Of a DNA stretch of 64,000 nucleotides, positions 7,803 to 15,920 are shown piece after piece. The notes beneath the pieces were generated by a model. The model made no database searches. It was not told the DNA's origin and saw only the letters and a program-made list of their open reading frames with translations. Location of the stretch: NCBI RefSeq assembly GCF_019050325.1, contig NZ_VOMB01000002.1, forward strand, positions 248,001 to 312,000. Direction: 5' to 3'. The translations under genes and the position numbers were made by a program. The number at the start of each line of letters is the position of its first letter. Position 1 is the first letter of the stretch. The DNA is from [Mycobacterium] fortunisiensis (GTDB lineage Bacteria > Actinomycetota > Actinomycetes > Mycobacteriales > Mycobacteriaceae).

Positions 7803-9095
7803 ATGCGCCACGCCGGGGGGATCGTCGTTGTCCTCATGCTGCTGATCGGTTTGCTCGTCACCGCCACGTCGCCGGCGTTCGCCGATACCGGCGACGAGCC
7901 GCAGTATCAGGAGTTCTATCTCCCGCCGGATCCGCTGCCCGCCGGTGCGCCCGGCGACGTGATCCGCACCGAACCGAGCCGGTTGGTGCTCGAGCCCTCC
8001 GGTCAGCTGGGCGCCATCATGGCCACCGGAACGCGAATCATGTACCGCAGCACCGATTCCCGAGGAAAGCCGATCGCCGTCACCGGCACCTATTTCGAGC
8101 CGTACAACGACTGGCCGGGCAAGGGGCCGCGTCCGTTGATCGTCTACGCGCCCGGAACGCAGGGCCAAGGCAACCAGTGCGCGCCGTCGCGCCAGTTCAA
8201 CCAGGGCATCCACTACTCGGGCGGCTGGGACATCATGATCAACTACGAGGAGGCGTTCATCGCCACCATGGTGGCCCGTGGTTTTGCCATCGCCATGACC
8301 GACTACCAAGGTCTCGGCACCGACTCGATGCACACCTACGTCAACCGCCTGGCCGAGGGCTACGCCGTGCTGGATGCCGGCCGGGCCGCCATGAAGCTAC
8401 CGGATACGTCGCTGGATCCCCATGGGCCGGTGGCATTCTGGGGCTATTCGCAGGGCGGTGGGGCCACCGCGTCGGCTGCCGAGCTGGCCTCGGCCTACGC
8501 TCCGGAACTCGACATCGTCGGCACCTACGCCGGCGCCCCACCGGCCGATCTCAAGGAGCTGCTGCCCTACGCCGACGGCAGCGCGCTGGTCGGGGTGGTG
8601 GGTTACGCACTCAACGGCGTCATCGCCGCCTACCCGGAAGCCGCCGACGCCATCCGGTCGAAGCTGACCCAGCGTGGCAAGGACATGCTCGAGTCGGTGT
8701 CGCGCCAATGCGTCGGCCAGACGATCATCGATTTCGCCTTCCGTCATCTGCAGCCCTACTTCACCGAGGACATCCACCAGCTCGTCAACGAAGAGCCGTT
8801 CAGCAGCCTGTTCGAACTGCAGAAGCTCGGCCGGTACAAGCCCAACGCGCCGGTGTTGATCAACAGCAACCGATACGACCCGCTGGTGCCGTGGACGGCG
8901 GCCAACCAACTGGGCCGGGACTGGTGCGCGCAGGGTGCCGACGTCGAGTTCCGCACCAACGAAGAACCACCTTTCCTCAACAAGCTGGTCATCAATCACG
9001 CGCTGCCCATGCTGGTCGACGGCGAGCCCGCCATGCAGTGGATCGCCGCCCGCTTCAACGGCGAACCCACCACACCCAACTGCGGGGCGTTCTGA
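7803..9095 (+). CDS. Secreted lipase/esterase of the LIP family
   Basis: 430-aa alpha/beta hydrolase with a signal peptide (residues 1-27, ending SPAFA-D). The nucleophile Ser216 is in GYSQGG. Asp359 (NRYDPLVPW) and His399 (INHALP) are placed to complete the triad. The length and the GTYFEPYNDWPGKGPRPLI-type entry region fit the fungal/actinobacterial secretory lipase (LIP) family, whose mycobacterial members hydrolyse esters or triacylglycerol outside the cell. Cys126, Cys303, Cys375 and a Cys near the C-terminus could form disulfides. ATG 7803 is 6 nt behind a TACTGT box, so the mRNA is probably leaderless. Confidence 0.85.
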   Translation: MRHAGGIVVVLMLLIGLLVTATSPAFADTGDEPQYQEFYLPPDPLPAGAPGDVIRTEPSRLVLEPSGQLGAIMATGTRIMYRSTDSRGKPIAVTGTYFEPYNDWPGKGPRPLIVYAPGTQGQGNQCAPSRQFNQGIHYSGGWDIMINYEEAFIATMVARGFAIAMTDYQGLGTDSMHTYVNRLAEGYAVLDAGRAAMKLPDTSLDPHGPVAFWGYSQGGGATASAAELASAYAPELDIVGTYAGAPPADLKELLPYADGSALVGVVGYALNGVIAAYPEAADAIRSKLTQRGKDMLESVSRQCVGQTIIDFAFRHLQPYFTEDIHQLVNEEPFSSLFELQKLGRYKPNAPVLINSNRYDPLVPWTAANQLGRDWCAQGADVEFRTNEEPPFLNKLVINHALPMLVDGEPAMQWIAARFNGEPTTPNCGAF

Positions 9096-9118
9096 GGCCC
9101 GGTCGTTAAACTGCGGGC

Positions 9119-9748
9119 ATCGCTGCACGCAGGAAGTACAACCCGGCACAACGTCGCCGCGACCTGGCCGACGCCGCCATCGCGCTCCTCGGCGCTGACG
9201 GCGCCCGCGGCGTCAGCCACCCGAAGGTCGACAAGAAGGCCGGGGTTCCCGACGGCACCACCTCGTTCTACTTCCGCACCCGCAAAGCCCTGATGCACGC
9301 GATCGCTGCGCGCCTCAACGAGCTCGATCTCGCCGACCTCTCGCTGCTCAGCGAGGTGACCGACGCCGATCCGACGGAGTTCACCGGAACGATCGGATTT
9401 GCCACCCTCGTCATGTATTCGGCCTCGGAGCCCTGGCTCACCCGCACCAAAGCCCGGTACGAGTTGGCCTTGCAGGCCGGCCGCGACGACGAACTCGCCG
9501 CCACGTTGCGCGAGTCCATGGACGGGTTCTACGGGCTCGCGCGCGCTGTCGTCACCGAATGGCATGCCTCCGACGAGAATCCGACGCCACTGGAAGTCAT
9601 CGACGATCAGGCCAAGACCCTGTTCTCGTTCGTCAACGGGGTGATGATGACGTTCGTCGTCGGACAACCCCTGGTGGCCGACGCCGATCAACTCGACCGG
9701 TTGATCCGAGGAGTCCTGGCGGGATGGCCGGCTGACGGGACCCCGTGA
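9119..9748 (+). CDS. TetR family regulator with apparent ATC start
   Basis: About 209 aa. The N-terminal HTH (RRRDLADAAIALLG, then HPKVDKKAGVPDGTTSFYFRTRKALMHAI) lies entirely upstream of the first canonical start, ATG 9293. Upstream of 9293 the frame has no ATG, GTG or TTG back to the TAA at 9107. The frame must therefore begin elsewhere. ATC 9119 sits exactly 6 nt after TAAACT, the spacing seen for the leaderless genes here, so a leaderless AUC start (or an ATG-to-ATC change) is the best reading. The stop overlaps the start of the glycoside hydrolase gene by 4 bp. Confidence 0.7.
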   Translation: MAARRKYNPAQRRRDLADAAIALLGADGARGVSHPKVDKKAGVPDGTTSFYFRTRKALMHAIAARLNELDLADLSLLSEVTDADPTEFTGTIGFATLVMYSASEPWLTRTKARYELALQAGRDDELAATLRESMDGFYGLARAVVTEWHASDENPTPLEVIDDQAKTLFSFVNGVMMTFVVGQPLVADADQLDRLIRGVLAGWPADGTP

Positions 9749-10776
9749 CGGGCAGCGACTGGCGCCAATCGCCCCGCCCCATTACTTTCCCTGAGGTGAT
9801 CTCCTCCGCTGTTGGCGCCGTCGCGCGCTGGATCGCCCCTGCCCTCACCGTTGCCGCCGTGGTCGGCGCGGGCCTGGTCACCGACGCCGCCCCGGCGGTG
9901 CGCCTGGTCAGTGACGCCAACCCGCTGGAGGGCCAGGCTTTCTACGTCAACCCCGCCTCGAAGGCGATGCGTGCCGCGCAGGCCAACCCGAGCCCCGAGC
10001 TGCAGGCCATCGCCAACACGCCCACGGCCTACTGGATGGACAACGTCTCCACCCCCGCGGTGGACGCGAAGTACATCGCCACCGCCCAGGCCGCCGGGAC
10101 CATGCCGATTCTGGCGCTGTACGGCATCCCGCACCGCGACTGCGGCAGCTACGCCGCGGGCGGCTTCGGCTCGGCCGCGGCCTACCGGGGCTGGATCGAC
10201 GGCGTCGCCGCCGCCATCGGTTCAGGGCCGGCCGCGGTCATCCTCGAACCAGATGCCTTGGCCATGGCCGACTGCCTGTCGGGTGACCAGCGTGAGGAAC
10301 GCTACGACCTGATGAGCTACGCCGTCGACACACTGACCCGCAATCCGGGCACCGCGGTGTATGTGGACGCGGGCCACTCCCGGTGGACGGCCGCCAATGA
10401 GATGGCGAACCGGCTCAACCGGGTCGGGGTGGCCAAGGCCCGGGGCTTCAGCCTCAACACCGCCAACTTCTTCACCACCGAGGAGGAAATGGGCTACGGC
10501 GACGCCATTTCCGGGATGACCGGCGGCAAGCACTACGTGATCGACACCTCGCGCAACGGTGCCGGACCGGCCGAGGGCGAGATGTACTGGTGCAACCCCA
10601 GCGGACGGGCCCTCGGCGCGGCGCCGACCACGGCGACCGGCAACGGCAACGTCGACGCCTTCCTGTGGGTCAAGCGCCCGGGCGAGTCCGACGGGGCATG
10701 CGGGACGGGCGAGGCCTCCGCGGGCACCTTCGTGAGCCAGTACGCGATCGATCTGACCCGCAACGCGGGCCGCTGA
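9745..10776 (+). CDS. Secreted glycoside hydrolase family 6 (cellulase-like)
   Basis: 343 aa with an N-terminal signal/anchor (hydrophobic residues about 25-48). GH6 motifs: YGIPHRDCGS with Asp132, the usual general acid; ILEPDALAMADC with Asp170; DAGHSRW near 210; and VIDTSRNGAG plus LWVKRPGESDG toward the C-terminus. GH6 enzymes are inverting beta-1,4-glucanases. The mycobacterial relative known to me is CelA1 (Rv0062). No carbohydrate-binding module is present. The GTG start at 9745 overlaps the TetR stop (GTGA), so regulator and enzyme are translated together. It may act on self-made or environmental cellulose. Confidence 0.88.
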   Translation: MTGSDWRQSPRPITFPEVISSAVGAVARWIAPALTVAAVVGAGLVTDAAPAVRLVSDANPLEGQAFYVNPASKAMRAAQANPSPELQAIANTPTAYWMDNVSTPAVDAKYIATAQAAGTMPILALYGIPHRDCGSYAAGGFGSAAAYRGWIDGVAAAIGSGPAAVILEPDALAMADCLSGDQREERYDLMSYAVDTLTRNPGTAVYVDAGHSRWTAANEMANRLNRVGVAKARGFSLNTANFFTTEEEMGYGDAISGMTGGKHYVIDTSRNGAGPAEGEMYWCNPSGRALGAAPTTATGNGNVDAFLWVKRPGESDGACGTGEASAGTFVSQYAIDLTRNAGR

Positions 10777-11415
10777 TCAGGGCTGCGGTGGCGGTGCCGG
10801 CGGCGCCGCCTCGCACTCGGCCAGTGTCGGCGTGGAGAAGTTGACCGACCCCACCCCGCCGAGGGTCATACCGTTGTCGGCGAGCGTCATCGTCGTCGTG
10901 TAACGGCACGTCTGATTGACCGTCAGCCCGATGAGGAATTCGACGTCGTAGGTGTAGAGGAACGAACGCACCAGCTGGTTGGCATCCCATGGCACGTCCA
11001 GGGCGAAGCCCAGGGACGACGCGGACAAGGCATTGAGCAGCCGCGGGCCGACCTCCCCGATCCCCGGCGTGAGGTAAAACGGTGTGCCGTCGAGCTTTGT
11101 GCCGGACACGCTGACACTTCTGATGCGGTAGCCGGTGGTCCCCGATGGGATGAGCGGTCCCCGGCGAATATTGGTGCTGAACAAGATCGAATAATTCGTG
11201 CCGCCCGCAATCGCGGTGGTGCTGAAACTCGTCGAGGTGAATTCCTGCGGCAATTGAGCCGCACAATTTCCGATTTTTCCGGACGGGTCACCGCATTCCT
11301 GAGGGGCCGCGAATGCGACCGGGGCCAGTGCCGCAGCGCCGACGACAGGCACCGTCAAGGCGGCACCGCGGATGAACGTGCGGCGGGAGAACGCGCTCCC
11401 ATTGTGATTCGTCAT
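10777..11415 (-). CDS. Tat-exported protein of unknown function
   Basis: 212 aa. A twin-arginine signal (SRRTFIRG, then a hydrophobic stretch ending AFA-A at about residue 36) predicts export in a folded state. The mature part is rich in Ser/Thr/Gly beta-strand segments (TSFSTTAIAGGTNYSILFS) and ends in a proline tail (APPAPPPQP). Three mature cysteines are visible. I do not recognise the domain. ATG 11415 has a strong AAGGAGGAAG 7 bp upstream and was preferred to a longer frame. Its stop directly abuts the stop of the glycoside hydrolase, sharing the hexamer TGATCA. Confidence 0.75.
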   Translation of the reverse strand: MTNHNGSAFSRRTFIRGAALTVPVVGAAALAPVAFAAPQECGDPSGKIGNCAAQLPQEFTSTSFSTTAIAGGTNYSILFSTNIRRGPLIPSGTTGYRIRSVSVSGTKLDGTPFYLTPGIGEVGPRLLNALSASSLGFALDVPWDANQLVRSFLYTYDVEFLIGLTVNQTCRYTTTMTLADNGMTLGGVGSVNFSTPTLAECEAAPPAPPPQP

Positions 11416-11497
11416 TGGTCTTCCTCCTTTTTGGCTCGTGCTTTCGTCGACAATTTCGAACCTACAAGGGTGATCTACGATTCGGCGGGAATTGGCA

Positions 11498-12277
11498 TCA
11501 GCGGAATGAACCCGCCCCACCGTCGACGAGCAGAGTTTGCCCGGTCAGATAGGTGGAATCGTCCCCGATCAGAAATGCCACGACCGCACCGATATCGGTG
11601 GTGGGATCCCCGATTCGTTTGAGCGACGTGCTCCTGGCGACCTGCTCGTAGCGTCGCGGCGCCACATCGCGCAGCACTTTGAGGCCGTCGGTTTCGGCGA
11701 GTGGGCAGACCACGTTGACCCTGATCTGGTCGACACCCCATTCCAGCGCGGCAACCTTGGACATCCCGCGAATCGCCTCTTTGGCGCCGGCATACGCGCC
11801 GAACTGCGCGGTGCCGACCGTGCCGGCCGCCGAGCCGAGGTTGACGATGGATCCGCCCCCGGCCTTCACCAGATGCGGATACACCGCCTGCATGAGGCGG
11901 AACGTGGCCCGCGGGCCGGTGTCGTAGACCTTCTCGTACTCGTCGGTGGGGATGTCGACGAACGGTATGGGGCCGGCGCTGGCAACCGCGTTGTTGACCA
12001 ACGCGTCCACGCTTCCGAAGGCGTCCAGCGCCGCCGTGACGATGTGCTGCGCACTGTCGGGATCGCGCAGGTCGGCGACGACGGAGGCAACCTCACCCTC
12101 GGCATCGGCGAATTCTGCTGTGGTGTTTGCCAATACGTCGCCGAGAACGTCCGTCACGAGCACCCGCGCGCCGCGCGACAGCAGGGCCGAGGCGATGCCT
12201 TTCCCGACGCCGCGGGCGGCCCCGGTGACGATGGCGACGTGGCCGTCCAGGGAGTGCGGATGACTGTAATTGGACAT
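11498..12277 (-). CDS. Short-chain dehydrogenase/reductase (SDR)
   Basis: 259 aa, classical SDR. The cofactor motif TGAARGVGKG is at about residues 19-28, NNA in ALVNNAVA near 90, the catalytic Ser is in GSAAG, and Tyr-x-x-x-Lys is YAGAK. The C-terminal TGQTLLVDGG is typical. VTDVLGD at strand 2 suggests NAD(H). ATG 12277 has AGAAAGG upstream. It lies 59 bp behind the SMP-30-like gene on the same strand, so the two are probably co-transcribed under the TetR operator at 13310-13342. The substrate is unknown. Confidence 0.88.
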   Translation of the reverse strand: MSNYSHPHSLDGHVAIVTGAARGVGKGIASALLSRGARVLVTDVLGDVLANTTAEFADAEGEVASVVADLRDPDSAQHIVTAALDAFGSVDALVNNAVASAGPIPFVDIPTDEYEKVYDTGPRATFRLMQAVYPHLVKAGGGSIVNLGSAAGTVGTAQFGAYAGAKEAIRGMSKVAALEWGVDQIRVNVVCPLAETDGLKVLRDVAPRRYEQVARSTSLKRIGDPTTDIGAVVAFLIGDDSTYLTGQTLLVDGGAGSFR

Positions 12278-12336
12278 GGGAGTTGCCTTTCTGGAGGGCC
12301 AGATGTGGCACGCTACGCCCCGCGGGCCCCGGTTCG

Positions 12337-13275
12337 TCAGACAACAGGTGTGAGATCGGTTCCGGGCGGGGGTTGCAGCCGACGCAGCGCGCCGTCGAAC
12401 GCCGTGACATACAGCGCGTTGCCATTGGGTCCGGGGCCCACTCGCACCGACGTCGGCCCGTTGGGTGGCAACGCGAGCTTGCTGAGTCCGCGGGCGATCG
12501 TGCACACCCGGCCGGTGTCGGTGTTCACGGCGTAGACCTCACCCGCGGTGTCCCCGGCGACATACAGCGTCCCGTCGCGGGTGGCCTGCATGTCGTCGGA
12601 GCCGGCGATGAGGCCGGGCAGCCGAGCGACCGTGGAGGTGGCATCGGGGTTGTCCAGCGGCAGCTGCAAAATGGTTGACAGAGCGGAGTTTTCGGTGAAC
12701 AGCGCGGTGCGGTCGGGGGTCAGGGCGAGGCCGTTGGGCAGCGGTGTGTCCGACCAGGATCGGGTATGGAGTCCGGTGGTGGGGTTGTAGCGGTCGATGC
12801 CTTTCGGGGGGATGCTCAGCTGCGAGAAGATCAGATCGCCGTCGGGCAGGAACAGCAGACCGTTCGGCGAGGACAATCCGGTCAGTAGTGTCGTCGCTTC
12901 GCCAGAGCTCAGGTCCAGGCGTTGCAGCGTGCCGCGCGAGGTGCCGGGGTTGTTGCCGGTCAGGAAATACAGGTCGCGCCCCGAAAGTCTCAGTCCGGCA
13001 GGGTGATCGAGGCCCGACAGCACCGTGTCGCTGTGCCCGTGGGCGTCGACGTGGAGCAGTCGGCCGTCCTCGATCGCACTCAGGTAGAAACCGCCATGAC
13101 CGTCGGGCTCGAGGTTCTCCAGGGCGCCGAGCCCGCTGGCCACCGTGGTCGCCGGCCAGGTGTGGCAGGCGTCGGTGCGTTCGGCGGCCCTGGGTGTCGC
13201 CTGCGCGGTCGGTGTGGCCACTGCGAACAGGATTGCGATGGCGCACAACGCGGCCCGGCATGTTGTTTGCGGCAT
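12337..13275 (-). CDS. Secreted SMP-30/gluconolactonase-like beta-propeller protein
   Basis: 312 aa. The signal peptide is at residues 1-27 (ALCAIAILFAVATPTAQA). The mature protein consists of repeated blades typical of SMP-30/strictosidine-synthase-like propellers: GLENLEPDGHGGFYLS-type, HPAGLRLSGRDLYFLTG, SPNGLLFLPDGDLIFS, LPNGLALTPDRTALFTE, DDMQATRDGTLYVAG. Such proteins are calcium-dependent lactonases or binding proteins. ATG 13275 has AGGGGG upstream. It is the first gene of a probable operon with the SDR, divergent from a TetR gene across a double palindrome. Lactonase activity is inference. Confidence 0.75.
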   Translation of the reverse strand: MPQTTCRAALCAIAILFAVATPTAQATPRAAERTDACHTWPATTVASGLGALENLEPDGHGGFYLSAIEDGRLLHVDAHGHSDTVLSGLDHPAGLRLSGRDLYFLTGNNPGTSRGTLQRLDLSSGEATTLLTGLSSPNGLLFLPDGDLIFSQLSIPPKGIDRYNPTTGLHTRSWSDTPLPNGLALTPDRTALFTENSALSTILQLPLDNPDATSTVARLPGLIAGSDDMQATRDGTLYVAGDTAGEVYAVNTDTGRVCTIARGLSKLALPPNGPTSVRVGPGPNGNALYVTAFDGALRRLQPPPGTDLTPVV

Positions 13276-13309
13276 GGATTCGCCCCCTGAGTTAACCCCG
13301 ACCCAATTA

Positions 13310-13342
13310 GATACCTTTTGGTATCCGATGCCAAAAGGTATC
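13310..13342. promoter_or_regulatory. Double TetR operator
   Basis: Two 16-bp sites lie side by side: GATACCTTTTGGTATC (13310-13325, perfect) and GATGCCAAAAGGTATC (13327-13342, one mismatch in the arms). Together the outer 12-bp arms form a larger perfect repeat. The right site overlaps the TetR gene's -10 box TATCAT (13339-13344). The block sits 35 bp from the SMP-30 gene start, so one regulator can silence both directions. Confidence 0.85.
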
Positions 13343-13350
13343 ATGGGGTG

Positions 13351-13974
13351 GTGCAGAGTGGCGACGGTCGATCGGAAGGATCCCCGCGGACGATGACGCG
13401 CCGGCGCATCGAGACCCGTCGGCGGCTCCTGGACGCGGCGTTTTCGGTATTTGCGGCAAAGGGCTTCGGACGCACCAGGATTGACGACATCTGCCAGGCG
13501 TCGGGCTACACCAAGGGGGCGTTCTACTCGAACTTCACCAGCCTGGACGAGTTGTTCCTGGCCTTGTACCGGGAGCAGTCCCGTCAGTTCGCCGAGCACA
13601 CCGCGCAATTCCTGGCCGCCGAACCCGTCGACTCCGTCGAGGAGACAATTCAGGCTTGGGCCCGGCAACTGCCCATCGATCGGGACTGGTTGCTGATCAA
13701 CACCGACTTCGTCCTGTACGCCGCACGCCGACCGGACGTGCAGCTGGACCTCGCCACCGAACGGTCCCGCATGCGCGAGGACTTCACCCGCATGCTCGCC
13801 GAGCATGTCGGCGACCGGGCGCCGCAACTTCCGGATTCCCTGCCCACGCCCGCCGATATGGCGCGTGCGCTCGTCACGGTCTACGACGGGGTGATCGCGC
13901 AGCTCATCCTCGACATGGATGAACCCGCGGTGCGGCAGCACTTTGCCAACATCGCCCGTGCCTTGTTTCGGTAG
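13351..13974 (+). CDS. TetR family regulator of the SDR/SMP-30 operon
   Basis: About 207 aa. The HTH is at RLLDAAFSVFAAKGFGRTRIDDICQASG, then YTKGAFYSNF near residues 25-62. An all-helical ligand domain follows. GTG 13351 is 6 nt after a TATCAT box inside the operator, the leaderless layout seen elsewhere in the window; ATG 13393 with GGAAGGA is the alternative. Operator overlap with its own promoter implies autorepression, and the divergent operon is the likely target. The ligand may be the lactone or alcohol handled by that operon (inference). Confidence 0.85.
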   Translation: MQSGDGRSEGSPRTMTRRRIETRRRLLDAAFSVFAAKGFGRTRIDDICQASGYTKGAFYSNFTSLDELFLALYREQSRQFAEHTAQFLAAEPVDSVEETIQAWARQLPIDRDWLLINTDFVLYAARRPDVQLDLATERSRMREDFTRMLAEHVGDRAPQLPDSLPTPADMARALVTVYDGVIAQLILDMDEPAVRQHFANIARALFR

Positions 13975-14028
13975 TTCGCCATTGCTCTTGCCCCGGAGTC
14001 GGGCACCCGAGTTCGAACGAGCAGCATT

Positions 14029-14835
14029 TCAACGACCCGTCTGGCTCGCGCCCTGCCATACGGTGTCGAACGGCGCGTTGCCGCCGATGCGTTCGACGAT
14101 TCCGGCCGTGGTGAACTCTTTGGCCAGCCGGACCGCGTCGAGGACATCCGATCCCTTGGCCAGTGCCGCGGTGATCGCTGCTGCCAGAGTGCATCCCGCG
14201 CCGGCGACACGCGCCTGTCCGACCTTCGGGGCCCGCAGGATCTCGGCGTCTCTCCCGTCGAAAACCACGTCGATCGCGTCGTCACCGGGAAAGTCGACGC
14301 CGCCCTTCACCACCACGTAGTCGGGCCCGAGGTCGGCGATGCGTCGTGCGGCCTCGATGAGATCGTCGATGGAGGCGATGTCCGCCATCCCGGCCAAAGT
14401 GCGCGCCTCGAACAGGTTCGGTGTGGTGACCGTGGCCCGCGGCAGGATCTGCCGACGCAGTGCGGTGTCGGTGTCCAGCGCCGCGCCCGGTTCCTGGCCT
14501 TTGCAGATCAGCACCGGGTCGACGACGATGTGCCGCCAGGTCTGCCGGGCCAGCGCCTCGGCGACGACGTCGATCGTCGCGGGCGTGCCCAGCATGCCGA
14601 TCTTGACGACATCGAGGTCATAGGCCGACGTCGCCGCCTCGATCTGGTCGGCGACGACCTGCGGCTCGACGGGGACGAATCGGTGCGACCAGTTCGCTTT
14701 CGGGTCGAACGACACGATGCAGGTCACGGTTCCCACGCCGTAGGTGTCGAGCTGTTGGAAGGTGCGCAGGTCTGCCTGCAGACCCGCACCGCCGGTGGCT
14801 TCGGACCCGGCGATGACATACGACAGCGCGACCAC
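14029..14835 (-). CDS. ThiD/PdxK-type kinase (hydroxymethylpyrimidine or pyridoxine kinase)
   Basis: 268-aa ribokinase-fold enzyme. The N-terminal GSEATGGAGLQADLRTFQ motif and the C-terminal GAGCTLAAAITAAL anion-hole motif identify the ThiD/pyridoxal kinase group; the Cys in GAGCT is characteristic. It phosphorylates hydroxymethylpyrimidine (thiamine pathway) or pyridoxine/pyridoxal (B6 salvage). No thi or pdx genes are adjacent to decide between them. The ThiD-like pyridoxal kinases of Firmicutes look similar, so B6 salvage is a good possibility. GTG 14835 is 6 nt from a TAGGCT box on the minus strand, so the mRNA is probably leaderless. Confidence 0.85.
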   Translation of the reverse strand: MVALSYVIAGSEATGGAGLQADLRTFQQLDTYGVGTVTCIVSFDPKANWSHRFVPVEPQVVADQIEAATSAYDLDVVKIGMLGTPATIDVVAEALARQTWRHIVVDPVLICKGQEPGAALDTDTALRRQILPRATVTTPNLFEARTLAGMADIASIDDLIEAARRIADLGPDYVVVKGGVDFPGDDAIDVVFDGRDAEILRAPKVGQARVAGAGCTLAAAITAALAKGSDVLDAVRLAKEFTTAGIVERIGGNAPFDTVWQGASQTGR

Positions 14836-14884
14836 GCCACGAGCCTACGACAAGCTCGGCAAACACCGATAAACTGCCGAAACA

Positions 14885-15445
14885 ATGGGCGGCATCAGAA
14901 CGCGAGGGTCAGCGGTGCAGGCACGAGGGTCACGGCCGCCGGCTGCGCTGGTCACCGCGGCCATCGCCGCTGCAGCAACCGCCCTGAGCGCCGCGGCGCC
15001 GGTGGCGGCCGACCCAGGTCCGGGCGAGTCCGCGGTCCAGCCGTGGCCCACCCTCCGATACTTCGATCGCCCCGATCCCGGCGCATACTTCCCGCCCGGG
15101 GTCGACGGACTGTGGTTCACCTCGGCCACCGGTCAGAACTGTGGCATCTGGGGCCGGGGCAGCTTCGCCTGCAGCGGCGACATCCCGGGTGCCCCGGCGG
15201 GGACGAGGGCCGTGGGCTGGGTGACCGGGGACCGTGCCATGCACTATGACTGGACCGTGCCGTTGCGGATGCCACCCACCCGGGCGCTGGCGGCGCTGCC
15301 GCCGCGCAGTGTCGTCGAACACCAGGGAACCACCTGCGCGGTCACGGACGACAACGGAACCTATTGCGAGCGTGGGCCGCTGAAGTTCCTGATCACCCCG
15401 GCCGGCACCTGGCTGACCCCGCCGTGGATGGACCTGCGGAGGTAG
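14885..15445 (+). CDS. Secreted protein of unknown function
   Basis: 186 aa. A long signal peptide (residues 1-42, AALVTAAIAAAATALSAAA then APVAA-D) is followed by a mature domain with four cysteines (near 79, 89, 150 and 159). Two such pairs could make disulfides. Trp/Gly/Pro-rich patches (GLWFTSATGQNCGIWGRG) resemble small secreted mycobacterial proteins that I cannot assign to a function. ATG 14885 follows a TAAACT box by 9 nt. It is divergent from the ThiD/PdxK-like gene and converges on the gene at 15450, with stops 4 bp apart. Confidence 0.7.
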   Translation: MGGIRTRGSAVQARGSRPPAALVTAAIAAAATALSAAAPVAADPGPGESAVQPWPTLRYFDRPDPGAYFPPGVDGLWFTSATGQNCGIWGRGSFACSGDIPGAPAGTRAVGWVTGDRAMHYDWTVPLRMPPTRALAALPPRSVVEHQGTTCAVTDDNGTYCERGPLKFLITPAGTWLTPPWMDLRR

Positions 15446-15449
15446 TCGG

Positions 15450-15920
15450 TCACGGGCCGGCCAGCACTGCCACCGCCAGCACCTGACCGCGCTCGGGGTT
15501 GCGGATCAGGCTGCTGCCGAACGTGGTGTAGGAGCAGTCGGGCAGTGCGGTGTGGCCCTGCAGCAACGCGCCCTTGATGGCGGCGGCGTCGGTTCGGCCA
15601 TATCCCTGGAGCTGCACGGCTTTTCCGGCGTCGCTGCCGAAATCCTTGAGCACCGCGAGCGGATCAGCGACCGGCACGTGGCGGGCAGTGTGGTTGAGGT
15701 AGTCCTCGGTGGACCGATTGGAGATCTCGGCGACCTTCTGCGCCAGGGGATCGCGGATCAGCGCGGCACAGGAACCGGCGGCTCGCACCGAAGCGATGCC
15801 ATGGTCGAATCCTTCGTCGGGTTCTGCGCCCGCCATCGGCGCGCACAGCATCCCGACGGCGCAGATGCTCGACAGCCCGGCCAGCGTACGACGCCCGGCT
15901 GTGCGCTCAGCGGCAGACAT
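15450..15920 (-). CDS. Secreted protein with CAP/SCP-like features, end of Mce operon
   Basis: 156 aa. The signal peptide is at residues 1-32 (AGLSSICAVGMLCAPMAGA-E). The mature region contains DPLAQKVAEISNRSTEDYLNH and a C-terminal GSSLIRNPERGQVLAVAVLAG, which resembles the small secreted CAP-like proteins of mycobacteria; this similarity is tentative. Two mature Cys (near 51 and 128) may pair. ATG 15920 lies inside the last 14 bases of the upstream gene, so translation is coupled and it belongs to the Mce transcription unit. Confidence 0.65.
   Translation of the reverse strand: MSAAERTAGRRTLAGLSSICAVGMLCAPMAGAEPDEGFDHGIASVRAAGSCAALIRDPLAQKVAEISNRSTEDYLNHTARHVPVADPLAVLKDFGSDAGKAVQLQGYGRTDAAAIKGALLQGHTALPDCSYTTFGSSLIRNPERGQVLAVAVLAGP

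Noticed and set aside
9293..9748. ATG 9293 as the start of the TetR protein
   Set aside because: It would remove the whole DNA-binding domain that is clearly encoded upstream in the same frame.
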